DNA of 64,000 bases from AWTP1-13 sp963820375 (lineage in GTDB: Bacteria; Pseudomonadota; Alphaproteobacteria; Rhizobiales; Hyphomicrobiaceae), in the NCBI GenBank assembly GCA_963820375.1, contig CAWFZX010000033.1:1-64000 (forward strand), given 5' to 3'. Shown in pieces: positions 8,347 through 17,203 of this stretch. The notes beneath the pieces were generated by a model. The model was not told the DNA's origin. It saw only the letters and a list, made by a program, of their open reading frames with translations, and ran no database searches. Positions within the stretch are counted from its first letter, which is position 1. Each line of letters begins with the position of its first letter. Made by a program: the position numbers and the translations under genes.

Positions 8347-8414
8347 CGAACCCCCACACCCTTGCGAGTACCAGATTTTGAGTTTGGCGCGTCTACCGGT
8401 TCCGCCACTGGGGC
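8328..8414 (-). tRNA. tRNA-Leu (anticodon CAA)
   Basis: An 87-nt class II tRNA with CCA encoded. Acceptor strands GCCCCAG and CTGGGGC pair fully. The D arm has the leucine-type GGTAGACGCG, the anticodon loop is CTCAAAA (anticodon CAA, reading UUG), and the long variable arm is ACTC-GCAA-GGGT. The T arm is GGGGG-TTCGAGT-CCCTC with one G-U pair. The anticodon stem CCAAA/TCTGG contains an A30-C40 mismatch. Its 3' end serves as the attachment site of the decayed island. Confidence 0.93.
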
Positions 8415-8641
8415 ATGCGCCTTGACCGCCTCGCCCGGTGCGTGCCCCAGCAAGGCACGGCGGGCCAACGCCAAGCCGGAGGCTGATGTAGCGGCCGCGC
8501 GAGGGGGATGCAAGAGCCGGCGTCCGGTTGCTGCGGTGCGGGGCTCTTCGAGCCGCCAGCGCTTGAGCAACGCTGGCGGCACCCTGTGCCCCGAGTTCAC
8601 TGCGAGACGTGAGCCGGCGCTGCTTGCGCCTTTGGGCGGGA

Positions 8642-9913
8642 CTATTTCGCCTTCTCGTAGGGATAAATCAGCTCCCCGGTTTTCAGGTCATCGGGGGTCA
8701 ATACGTTCTGATAGGACATGCCGCGATAGACGTCGATGCCGTCACCTTGCTTAATGCCGTGATACTGCACCTGCAGCATCCGACCCTCGGCCCACTCCCC
8801 ATTGTCAGCAAACTTGATGGGGCCATGGATGGTCTTGAAGGTGGTCTTCTTGATGTATTCGGTAAGCTTGTCGTCGTTGAGCGTGTTGGCACCGCGCACG
8901 GCATCGCCGAGAACCTGAATGTAGGCATAGCCCCAGCCGCCCAGGTAATAGCCGAGTGCGTCAACGCCTTCGGCTTTGGCCCGGTCTTGATACTTTTTGA
9001 AAAACTCCTCGGTCCCTTCGTACATCATCTTCTTGTCAGGCACCCAGGTCTCGTAGTTCACGAAACCGTTGAGGAGGGGTCCAAGCTGGTTCTTGAAGAC
9101 GGTCGCCTGCAATCCCACCATGGCGCCGCCGATCAGCTTCGGCCGGTAGTTGAGCTCGTTCACCGCCTTGACCATGCCGACGGAGTCCAGCGGGTAGGAG
9201 CAAATCGTCACAATGTCCGGATTGGCCGCCTGGATGGCGCGCACGATCGGCGCAAAGTCGGTGGTCGTGGGCGGGTAGGTCTTGTCGTAAACAATCTTGA
9301 GATTGTGCGCCTTGATGTTGGTGCGCGCCCCTTCACAGGCGTTGCGCGAGAACTCTTGGTCGGCGGCGATCAGTGCGACCGTTTCTGGTTTCGGCTTCTG
9401 CAGCGCTCCAACATCGAAAAAGCCTTTGGTGAATGATGGCTTGGTATCCTGCCCGGTCGGGATCATCGCAAAGAATTTGGGATAGTTGAACTCGCTGTTG
9501 ACCGCCAGGCCGAACAAGATGATGAACATCTTGCCCTTCTGCATAATGACCGGCATCGCCGGCGCGGCGATGGCCGTGGCATAGGGGCCGAGCACGAGGT
9601 CCACCTTGTCGACATCGAGCAATTTCGTGTAGATGCCCGGCACGGTCGATGAGCTCGATTGATCATCATAGTAGACGAGACGGACGGGCCGCCCGAGCAG
9701 ACCGCCCTTGGCGTTGGTCTCCTCTTCCCAAATCTTCATGCCGAGCAACGCCTGCTTGCCGTTCGCCGCAAGCGGGCCTGTCAGCGCCATGGAAAAACCG
9801 ATCTTGATGGGGTCTTGTGCCTGCGCCGGCGAAATGAGGCCGAGCATCGCCAAGAGCGCCATCCCAGCGCCAGCAAAACCAATACTGCGCCAATGTTTCC
9901 AATGTTTAATCAT
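8642..9913 (-). CDS. ABC transporter substrate-binding protein, branched-chain amino acid type
   Basis: A 423-residue periplasmic binding protein of the Leu/Ile/Val (type I fold) family. After a signal peptide (GMALLAMLGLISPAQA, cleavage about residue 34) the mature chain begins DPIKIGFSMALTGPLAANGK, the family hallmark, followed by a two-lobe receptor domain to the end. The ATG at 9913 is preceded by GGGAGGAAAGCG, which settles the start. No cognate permease or ATPase genes are adjacent, so it is an orphan receptor or pairs with a transporter elsewhere. The ligand may be an amino acid, an amide or an aromatic acid; the sequence does not decide. Confidence 0.9.
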   Translation of the reverse strand: MIKHWKHWRSIGFAGAGMALLAMLGLISPAQAQDPIKIGFSMALTGPLAANGKQALLGMKIWEEETNAKGGLLGRPVRLVYYDDQSSSSTVPGIYTKLLDVDKVDLVLGPYATAIAAPAMPVIMQKGKMFIILFGLAVNSEFNYPKFFAMIPTGQDTKPSFTKGFFDVGALQKPKPETVALIAADQEFSRNACEGARTNIKAHNLKIVYDKTYPPTTTDFAPIVRAIQAANPDIVTICSYPLDSVGMVKAVNELNYRPKLIGGAMVGLQATVFKNQLGPLLNGFVNYETWVPDKKMMYEGTEEFFKKYQDRAKAEGVDALGYYLGGWGYAYIQVLGDAVRGANTLNDDKLTEYIKKTTFKTIHGPIKFADNGEWAEGRMLQVQYHGIKQGDGIDVYRGMSYQNVLTPDDLKTGELIYPYEKAK

Positions 9914-10368
9914 CGCTTTCCTCCCAGCCTCTAGCTCCGGTTTTGCCGGCACTGTAATGTAGAAGGTGACCCGAGGCCAAGGGGTGCACACGGCCTTTCA
10001 GTCGAGGCAACGCACTGCGAGACCCAAGAACCCAAAGCCATTGCGCCGCTGGCCCCACGAGGCAACGCGTCTTTCGCCGCGCCGTGGACTTGGGGCTGGG
10101 CGATGGCCAGGGTTGGCTGATCTCCTGGGCTGCGGCGGCGGCTGCCGTATCGGCCTCGTCAAACCCAGAATGGGTGACCAATCAACCTCTTGACACCGCG
10201 TCACACTTTCTTATCAAAGGCGCAAAGCAGCCCGTCGTGGACCCAACGCCCGCCGAGATGGCTGCGCCTGGCATCCATTTCTAGCCAAACTGTCAAGTTA
10301 TCGGCCACGCGCTGGCCATTTCTAGAAAATGTGGGTCTGCGGTCCGCACGTGACTGGGGAGGAAACTG
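9914..10368. other. Divergent intergenic region, no gene
   Basis: About 455 bases between the divergent binding-protein and ABC-exporter genes. Open frames here have no protein-like composition. It must contain the promoters for both directions; I could not identify convincing hexamers. GGGGAGG (10359-10365) is the ribosome binding site for the exporter ATPase gene. Confidence 0.4.
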
Positions 10369-11331
10369 ATGGCGGTCCTGATCGAGGCGCGCGAGTTGCG
10401 CAAACGCTTTGGTGCAATCAACGCGGTGGATGGCATCTCCCTTGAGGTCGTGAAAGGAGAGGTGTTGGGCTTTCTCGGTCCCAACGGTGCCGGCAAATCG
10501 ACGACCATGAAAATGCTGACCGGCTTCCTGGAACCGGATTCCGGCAGCGCCTACATCGGCGGCATCAGCGTCGCCGATCAGCCGATCGCCGCCAAGGCGA
10601 AACTGGGCTACATGCCGGAAGGGGCGCCCGCGTACGGCGACATGAATACCCGCCGGTTCTTGCAGTTTATTGCAGAGATTCGCGGCTTTGAGGGCGCCGA
10701 GGCCGACCGGCGCGTCGACGCAGCGGTCGAAAAAGCAGCGCTCGAATCGGTCCTTGAACAGAAGATCGATACGCTCTCGAAGGGTTACAAGCGCAGGGTC
10801 GGCATGGCGCAGGCCATTCTGCACGACCCGCAAGTGCTGATCATGGACGAACCGACCGACGGGCTCGATCCCAACCAGAAGCACCATGTGCGCAAGCTGA
10901 TCGGTGATATGGCGAAAGACAAGGCCATCATCGTCTCCACCCACATCCTGGAGGAGGTCGAGGCCGTCTGCTCGCGCGCGGTGATCATCAACAAGGGCAG
11001 GATCGTTGCCGACGGTACGGCTGAGTCCCTCATGCGCCGCCTGTCCTATCACGGCACCATCGCCATGCATGTGCCATCCAGCCGCGCCGAGGCCGTGAAA
11101 AAAGCCCTGTTGGAGTTCGCCGCCATTGCCAGCGTCGAGACCATCGGTGCCGCCAATGGCAAGGTCCGCTTGCAGGCGGCGGTGCGCGACGGAGCACCCG
11201 CGGCGCCCCAGCTCGCTTCCCTGATCCGCTCGCGCTTGATCGAGGTGGAGGAAGTGGTGGTGCAGCGCGGCAGTCTCGATGAAGTTTTCCGCGAGATCAC
11301 CACCTCCGACGATGGGGCGCGTCATGGCTGA
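10369..11331 (+). CDS. ABC exporter ATPase (GldA type)
   Basis: A 320-residue ABC ATPase: Walker A GPNGAGKST (about residues 41-49), signature LSKGYKRRVG (about 139), Walker B VLIMDEPTDGLD, H-loop STHILEE. The C-terminal 90 residues form the extension typical of GldA and NodI-like exporter ATPases. It starts with ATG seven bases after GGGGAGG and overlaps the permease gene by eight bases, so the products should form one complex. In Bacteroidetes GldAFG is linked to gliding; in proteobacteria the cargo is unknown. Confidence 0.9.
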   Translation: MAVLIEARELRKRFGAINAVDGISLEVVKGEVLGFLGPNGAGKSTTMKMLTGFLEPDSGSAYIGGISVADQPIAAKAKLGYMPEGAPAYGDMNTRRFLQFIAEIRGFEGAEADRRVDAAVEKAALESVLEQKIDTLSKGYKRRVGMAQAILHDPQVLIMDEPTDGLDPNQKHHVRKLIGDMAKDKAIIVSTHILEEVEAVCSRAVIINKGRIVADGTAESLMRRLSYHGTIAMHVPSSRAEAVKKALLEFAAIASVETIGAANGKVRLQAAVRDGAPAAPQLASLIRSRLIEVEEVVVQRGSLDEVFREITTSDDGARHG

Positions 11332-12070
11332 GCTGCTACGCAAAACCTGGGCCATCACCAAGCGCGAATTCGGCGCTTATTTCAGCACCCCGCTGGCCAC
11401 GGTGTTTTTGATCATCTTCGTGGCGCTAACGGGAGCCTTTGCCTTCTATGTCGGCGGCTTTTTCGAGCGCGGACAAGCCGACCTGGCGCCGTTTTTCCAA
11501 TATCACCCATGGCTCTATCTGCTGCTGGTGCCGGCCGTTGCCATGCGGCTGTGGGCGGAGGAGCGCAAATCAGGCACCATCGAGTTGCTGATGACGTTGC
11601 CGATCTCTCCGTGGGAGGCAATCCTCGGCAAGTTCCTGGCGGCCTGGGCCTTTATCGGCGTTGCCCTGATCGCCACCATGCCAATGTGGGTCACCGTCAA
11701 TCTCCTGGGCGACCCCGACAATGGCGTCATCTTCGCCAGCTACGTTGGCAGCTTCCTGATGGCCGGCGCCTTCCTCGCCATCGGCTCTTGCATTTCGGCG
11801 CTTACCAAGAACCAGGTCATCGCCTTCATCATTTCGGCGACGATCTGCTTTCTCTTGGTGATGAGCGGCCTGGAGCTGGTGCTCGGCGCGTTGCGGTCCT
11901 GGGCCCCGGAGTTCCTGATTTCGGCCATCTCTTCGCTGAGCTTCCTGTCGCATTTCGACCGCATCACCAAGGGCGTGGTGCAACTGTCGAGCATCTTTTT
12001 CTATCTGTCGCTGATCGTCTTTGCCTTGTTCGCCAACAGGGTCATTGTCGAGATGAAGAAAGCTGACTGA
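11324..12070 (+). CDS. ABC exporter permease (GldF type)
   Basis: A 248-residue membrane protein with about six transmembrane helices (for example LATVFLIIFVALTGAFAFYV and AFIISATICFLLVMSGLELV). It is the ABC-2 type permease of the GldF family, with the conserved RLWAEERKSGTIELLMTLP coupling region. I place the start at the ATG overlapping the stop of the ATPase gene (ATGGCTGA), not at an earlier in-frame ATG. It should pair with the upstream ATPase and the downstream GldG-like protein in the inner membrane. Confidence 0.88.
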   Translation: MAELLRKTWAITKREFGAYFSTPLATVFLIIFVALTGAFAFYVGGFFERGQADLAPFFQYHPWLYLLLVPAVAMRLWAEERKSGTIELLMTLPISPWEAILGKFLAAWAFIGVALIATMPMWVTVNLLGDPDNGVIFASYVGSFLMAGAFLAIGSCISALTKNQVIAFIISATICFLLVMSGLELVLGALRSWAPEFLISAISSLSFLSHFDRITKGVVQLSSIFFYLSLIVFALFANRVIVEMKKAD

Positions 12071-12079
12071 GGCACACCC

Positions 12080-14140
12080 ATGGATCGTATCCTCGCCGGC
12101 ATTCGTGCCACCTTCGACCGCTTGACGGCGCACGTCGCGCAGCTTCCCCGCCATACGCTGGCCTGGATCGGCCTGGCGCTTGGCGCGGTTATTCTGCTCT
12201 CCGTCAATCTGTTCGCCGCCACGGCGTTCCGCACAGTGAAAGCGGACTTGACCCAGCAACGGCTGTTCACGATTTCCGATGGTACGCGCGCGGTACTACG
12301 CAACATCGACGAGCCGATCAGCATCCGACTCTACTTTTCGAAGCGGCTGGGCGAGGCAGCACCGTCTTACGCGCGCTATTTCGAGCGCGTACGTTCCCTA
12401 CTCGAGCAGTATCGTGACATTTCGCGTGGACAGCTTGAATTCGCCGTGTTCGACCCGGAGCCGTTTTCCGATGCCGAGGATCGCGCGGTCGCCGCCGGCT
12501 TGCGAGGCATTCGGCTCAATAACGAGGGCGAGACCGGTTACTTCGGATTGACGGGCAACAATTCGACGGACAACGACGCCTCGATCGCCTTCTTCAGCAA
12601 CGATCGCGAACCCTTCCTCGAATACGACGTCACCAAGCTGATCTACACCTTGGCCAATCCGAAGAAACGCGTGGTCGGGCTGCTGACCGGCCTGCCGCTC
12701 GATGGCGGCATGGCGCCGATGGCGATGATGGGCGGGGGCCGGCCGCAGCCGCCACAGATGGTGATGGAGCAAATCCGCGAGTTCTTCGAGGTCAAGACGG
12801 TCAACCAGGACGCCAAGGAAATTCCAGCCGAGGTCGACGTCTTGCTGATCGCCCAGCCCGACAAGCTGACGCCAGAGGCCGCGCTCGCGGTCGACCAGTT
12901 CGTGCTCGGCGGCGGCAAAGCGCTGGTCTTTGTCGACCCGGTCGCCGAGCTCGGTCGCATGGGACCGATGGGCATGGGGCCGGGCACGCCAACCCCCGAC
13001 TTTATCAAGATCCTCAAGGCCTGGGGTGTGGACTTCGACGCCAGCAAGACCGCCGGGGATATCGCCAGCGCGCGACGCGTGCAATTCGGCGGCGGCGCGC
13101 GGCCGATGGTGACGGAATACGTCGCCTGGCTCACCCTTGACCGCTCGCGGATCGACGAGAACGACGTGCTTTCGGGCGGCATCGAACGCATCAACCTGTC
13201 GACGCCGGGCTTTCTGAGCAAGGCCGAAGGCGCCAAGACGCAAGTGTCGCCGCTGCTCGTCACCAGCAACCGGGCCATGCAAATTTCGGCGGACAAATTT
13301 GCCGCCATGCCCGATCCGGTCGGCCTGCTGCGCGGCTACAAGCCGGAAGGCAAAGCCCTGATGCTGGCCGCCCGCGTCGCCGGCGAAGCCAGCACCGCCT
13401 TCCCGGACGGGATTGCCAAGCCGGCGGCCGACAAGGACAAGGACGCCGCCAAGGGCGAAGCCACCGACCCGCCCGCCGACGGCAAGGCGCCGGATGCGAA
13501 GGCGGAGCCGCAGGCCGAAGCGGCACTCATCAAGCCGGCCCGCAGCAGCGGACGCATCAACGTGATCGTGGTCGCCGATACGGATCTGCTGTCTGATCAA
13601 TTCTGGGTCGATACGCGTGAGTTCCTGGGCCAGCAGGTGGCGATCCCGAACGCCAGCAACGCCGCCCTGGTCGTCAACGCGCTCGACAATCTGTCCGGCT
13701 CGGACCAGCTGATCGGCTTGCGCGCACGCGGCGTCGAGGAGCGACCCTTCAAGCTTGTCAACGAACTGCGGCGCGATGCCGAGCAACGCTATCGCGAAAA
13801 AGAACAACTGCTCACCAACAAGCTCAAAGATGTGCAAGCTCAGCTGGCCAAATTGGAGAGCGGTGAAGGTGGTTCCACCTTGCTGACCGAGAGCGAAAAA
13901 CAGACGATCGAAAAGTTCCGCTCCGATCTGCTCGCCACCCGGCGGGAGCTGCGCGAGGTCAAGCGCGCGCTGCGCGAGGATATCGACAGGCTCGACGGCT
14001 GGCTCAAATTCGCCAACATCGCGCTGGTGCCCTTGTTGATCGGCTTTGGCGGCATTGGCTGGGCAGCCCTGCAGCGGCGACGGCACGAGAGCAGTGCAGC
14101 CAACGATCGGTCGGGCAAAGATCAGGGAGACGCCGCATGA
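12080..14140 (+). CDS. GldG-like auxiliary protein of the ABC exporter
   Basis: A 686-residue protein with one transmembrane helix near the N-terminus (about 30-50) and one near the C-terminus (about 645-667), with a large periplasmic body between. The early part (LTQQRLFTISDGTRAVLRNI, then VRSLLEQYRDI) is the GldG/ABC_transp_aux signature. A coiled coil (REKEQLLTNKLKDVQAQLAK) precedes the last helix. A Lys/Asp/Ala-rich insert (about 440-480) looks like a flexible linker. It lies nine bases after the permease gene and overlaps the DUF4340 gene by four bases. Confidence 0.88.
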   Translation: MDRILAGIRATFDRLTAHVAQLPRHTLAWIGLALGAVILLSVNLFAATAFRTVKADLTQQRLFTISDGTRAVLRNIDEPISIRLYFSKRLGEAAPSYARYFERVRSLLEQYRDISRGQLEFAVFDPEPFSDAEDRAVAAGLRGIRLNNEGETGYFGLTGNNSTDNDASIAFFSNDREPFLEYDVTKLIYTLANPKKRVVGLLTGLPLDGGMAPMAMMGGGRPQPPQMVMEQIREFFEVKTVNQDAKEIPAEVDVLLIAQPDKLTPEAALAVDQFVLGGGKALVFVDPVAELGRMGPMGMGPGTPTPDFIKILKAWGVDFDASKTAGDIASARRVQFGGGARPMVTEYVAWLTLDRSRIDENDVLSGGIERINLSTPGFLSKAEGAKTQVSPLLVTSNRAMQISADKFAAMPDPVGLLRGYKPEGKALMLAARVAGEASTAFPDGIAKPAADKDKDAAKGEATDPPADGKAPDAKAEPQAEAALIKPARSSGRINVIVVADTDLLSDQFWVDTREFLGQQVAIPNASNAALVVNALDNLSGSDQLIGLRARGVEERPFKLVNELRRDAEQRYREKEQLLTNKLKDVQAQLAKLESGEGGSTLLTESEKQTIEKFRSDLLATRRELREVKRALREDIDRLDGWLKFANIALVPLLIGFGGIGWAALQRRRHESSAANDRSGKDQGDAA

Positions 14141-15145
14141 AGCCCAGAGCTATCGCCGAACTTGGCATCGTCGCCCTGGTGGCGGTTGTGGTCGCCGCGG
14201 CCACCTATGTTTCGCAGAATCGCTGGTCGCAGGCGAAGGTCACCGGCGCCGCATTGTTTCCGAGCTTAGCATCGCAAAGTGCCAAAATCGCCAGGATCGA
14301 GCTGCGCCAGGGGGACAAAAAACTGGCGCTCGAACGCAAGGACCAGGCCTGGGTGCTGGCCGACCGTGGCGGCTATCCCGCCAAGGCCGAGCCCGTACGC
14401 ACCCTGCTGGTGCGATTGGCCGAGGCGCAGTTGGTGGAGCCCAAGACCCGCAAGAGCGATCGCTTCGCCATGCTCGAACTCGAAGATGCCGGCGCCAAGG
14501 ACACGAAATCACGCGAAGTGAGGCTGCTCGATCAGCAAGGCACGCTGATCGCCCAGGCGATCATCGGCAAGAAGCGCATGGATGCGTTCGGCTCGAGCAA
14601 GGCCGGCACCTACGTGCGCTGGCCCGAAGATCAGCAAGCCTGGCTAGCCAATACCGATGTCGAGGTCTCGGCGACCGTACGCGACTGGGTGCAGACCACA
14701 CTGCTCGACCTGGAGGCAGCGAAAATCAGTGCCGTGACGGTTGAGATCCCCAACGAACCGCCGCTGCAGATCGAACGCGACGCCGGCAAACACAAGCTGG
14801 TGGCCGTACCGGAAGGCAAGAAGTTAAAACAGGGAGCCGACATCGACGCGCTGGTGCGCGCCGTCGGCGCGGTCGAGTTCGAGGACGTGCGCAAGGCGGA
14901 CCCGGCGGCGAGCGGCGACGTCAGCAACCGCCCGCGTGCAGGCGGACGGCGGTTTGGCCGTGACGCTGGGCCTGCGCAAAGATGGAGACGACACCTGGGT
15001 CTCGGTCACCGCCAGCGGTGAAGGAGAGGCAAAAAAGACGGCCGACGACATCTCTAGCCGTAGCCAGGGTTGGGAATTCAAGATTGCGCCCGCCAAGGCA
15101 ACGGCGATCCTGAAGCGTCCAGCCGACTTCTTCGAGGCCAGCTGA
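14137..15145 (+). pseudogene. DUF4340-type protein, interrupted by a one-base insertion
   Basis: The first frame (14137 to about 14925) encodes an N-terminal transmembrane anchor (ELGIVALVAVVVAAATYVS) and the DUF4340 repeats (SAKIARIELRQGDKKLALER, GYPAKAEPVRTLLVRLAEAQ). Near 14926 it slips into nonsense, while another frame continues the protein perfectly: VQADGGLAVTLGLRKDG through RPADFFEAS to 15145. Removing one A at about 14926 (AGCAACC to AGCACC) restores one chain of about 335 residues. DUF4340 proteins habitually follow GldG-like genes, and a terminator follows immediately. It is either a sequencing error or a recent knockout. Confidence 0.8.
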
Positions 15146-15181
15146 TCGGATCGGCAGCGTTTGCGCCGTCAGGATCTCTCG

Positions 15182-15212
15182 CGGCGCTGCCACGGCAGCG
15201 CCGGTTTTTTTT
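15182..15212 (+). terminator. Intrinsic terminator of the ABC-exporter operon
   Basis: A nine-pair GC-rich stem, CGGCGCTGC (15182-15190) and GCAGCGCCG (15195-15203), closes on the loop CACG. It is followed by GG-free T8 at 15205-15212 after a single G. It lies 37 bases after the DUF4340 stop, a textbook rho-independent terminator. Confidence 0.9.
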
Positions 15213-15527
15213 GCCGCACCCTCACGGTCCGGCGTGCCGGTGCGGGACGCTTGCCCGCGCCAGCCTGGCTCGCTTGCGGCCACCTTCCCCCGGGGTCTCA
15301 GCGTCGCTGACCCCGCGCCACGGCCCCCCAAGTTCCCTTGAGCGATCCTTTGCCACGGCGCGCGCGCGTCAGTGTATATCGGTGTGGGGGTCGGTTTGCC
15401 CCGGGCGATCGGCCGGCCGCGCCTGCCGGCGAGAGACCATCGCAACCTTCCGCGTTTGAACTAGAGCGCGATTTGAGACATGCTGCGGGCCACTTTTAAG
15501 AAAACAGCAAGCTCTGGGAGGAACCGA
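15213..15527. other. No gene; leader of the peptide transporter
   Basis: About 315 bases between the terminator and the start of the peptide-binding protein. No credible frame on either strand. It presumably holds the promoter of the transporter. GGGAGGAACCGA precedes the next ATG. Confidence 0.4.
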
Positions 15528-17133
15528 ATGAAACGTCAGCGTCGGAAACTTGCCCTGCTGACAGCGGCGGCGTGGGCGGTGTTGTCGACTTGGACCACGC
15601 TGGCTGGTGCTGAGACGCCCAAAACCGGCGGCATCTTGAAGTTCGTGGTGCCCGATGAGCCGCCGAGCTTTGATGGTCACCGCGAGACCACCTTCGCCCT
15701 GATCCATCCGATCGCGCCGTTCTACAGCGTGTTGATCAGGGTCGATCCGCAGAACCCGGCTTCCACCACGGCTTTCGTCTGCGACCTGTGCAGCCGAAAT
15801 GCCCAAGCCGACCGACGATGGCAAGACCTTCACCTTCAAGATCCGCAAGGACGTCAAGTTTCACGATGGCTCGGCCCTCACCGCCAAGGACGTGCATGCC
15901 TCCTTCCAGCACATCATCTTCCCGCCCGATGGCGTGCAGAGCCCGCGCAAGGAACACTTCCAGATGGTCGAGAGCGTGTCTGCTCCCGACGACGAGACGT
16001 TCGTCATCAAGCTCAAGTATCCTTCCGGCGCCTTCCTGCCGGCGCTGGCATCGCCCTACCACTTCATCTACGCCAAGGCGATCCTGGACAAGGACCCGCA
16101 TTGGTTCGAAAAGAACGTCATGGGCTCGGGGCCATTCGTGTTCGAGGCGCGCGAGGCGGGCGCGGCGGTCCGCGGCAAGAAGAACCCAAACTACTATCAC
16201 GCCGGGCTACCCTATCTGGACGGCTTTGAGGCCATCTTCGCCAAGACGCAGTCGCTACGCGTGCAGGCTATCCGCGGCGACCAGGCGGCGATGGAGTTCC
16301 GCGGTTTGCCGCCAAAGAGCCGCGATGATCTCGTCGCCGCCCTCGGCAAGGACATCACGGTCCAGGAAAGCGACTGGAACTGTCTGCTCATTGTCACGCC
16401 CAACAGCCGCAAGAAGCCCTTTGACGACGTGCGCGTGCGCAAGGCGCTAACGCTTGCGCTCGACCGTTGGAGCGGCTCGAAGGATCTCTCCAAGATCGCC
16501 GTCGTCAAGTCCGTCGGCGGTATCGTCTTTCCGTCCCACCCATTGGCGGCCAGCAAGGAAGAATTGGACAAGCTGGCGGGCTATGGCAGCGACATCAAGG
16601 TAGCCCGCGAGGAAGCCAAACGCCTGCTGAAAGAGGCAGGCGCGGCTGATCTCAAGTTCACCCTGGCCAACCGGGCCGTCGATCAACCCTACACCATCGT
16701 CGGCACCTGGCTGATCGACCAGTGGAAGCAGGTGGGGATCGCCGTCGACCAGAAAGTGGAGCCGACCGCTCCCTTCTATGCCACCCTGGAAAACGGCGCC
16801 TTCGATGTTGCCCTGGAATTCAACTGTCAGTCGGTCGTCAACCCGCTGGGCGACACCTCGAAGTTCCTGCCCAACGCCGGCGATCAATACGGCGGCTTCA
16901 AAGATCCGGAATTGAACACGCTTTACGAAGCCATGAATCGAACCGGCGACGTGACCGAACAGCGACGCTTGATGCGCGCCTATGAGAAGCGCGTGATCGA
17001 TGAACAGGTGCACAGCTTCATCACCTTCTGGTGGTATCGCATCATCCCGCACCGCTCCTACGTCAAAGGCTGGAAGATTTCGCCCAGCCATTATCTGAAC
17101 CAGGACTTGTCGATGATCTGGCTCGACAAGTAA
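15528..17133 (+). pseudogene. Peptide-type ABC substrate-binding protein (family 5), one-base frameshift
   Basis: Residues 1-90, with signal peptide (ALLTAAAWAVLSTWTTLAGA) and mature start KTGGILKFVVPDEPPSFDGH, are in the first frame. At about 15795 one extra C throws it off, and a second frame continues from EMPKPTDDGKTFTFKIRKDV to WLDK at 17133. Together they form one family 5 (OppA/DppA) binding protein of about 534 residues. The hallmark DVKFHDGSALTAKDVHASF (beta-strand/helix around the family motif) is intact. The start is fixed by GGGAGG eight bases before the ATG. The coding sequence is otherwise undamaged, so sequencing error is a real possibility. Confidence 0.82.
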
Positions 17134-17203
17134 CTGAGCCCGACGCGCCTTGTCGCTCCGGCGCCCTTGGCACCGGGGCGGCGGGGTGCAGGTTCCGCAG
17201 CCC

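Noticed and set aside
12398..14086. 562-codon open frame on the minus strand
   Set aside because: Exact shadow of the GldG-like gene, rich in His/Gln/Gly/Asp as expected for the antisense of GC-rich coding DNA.
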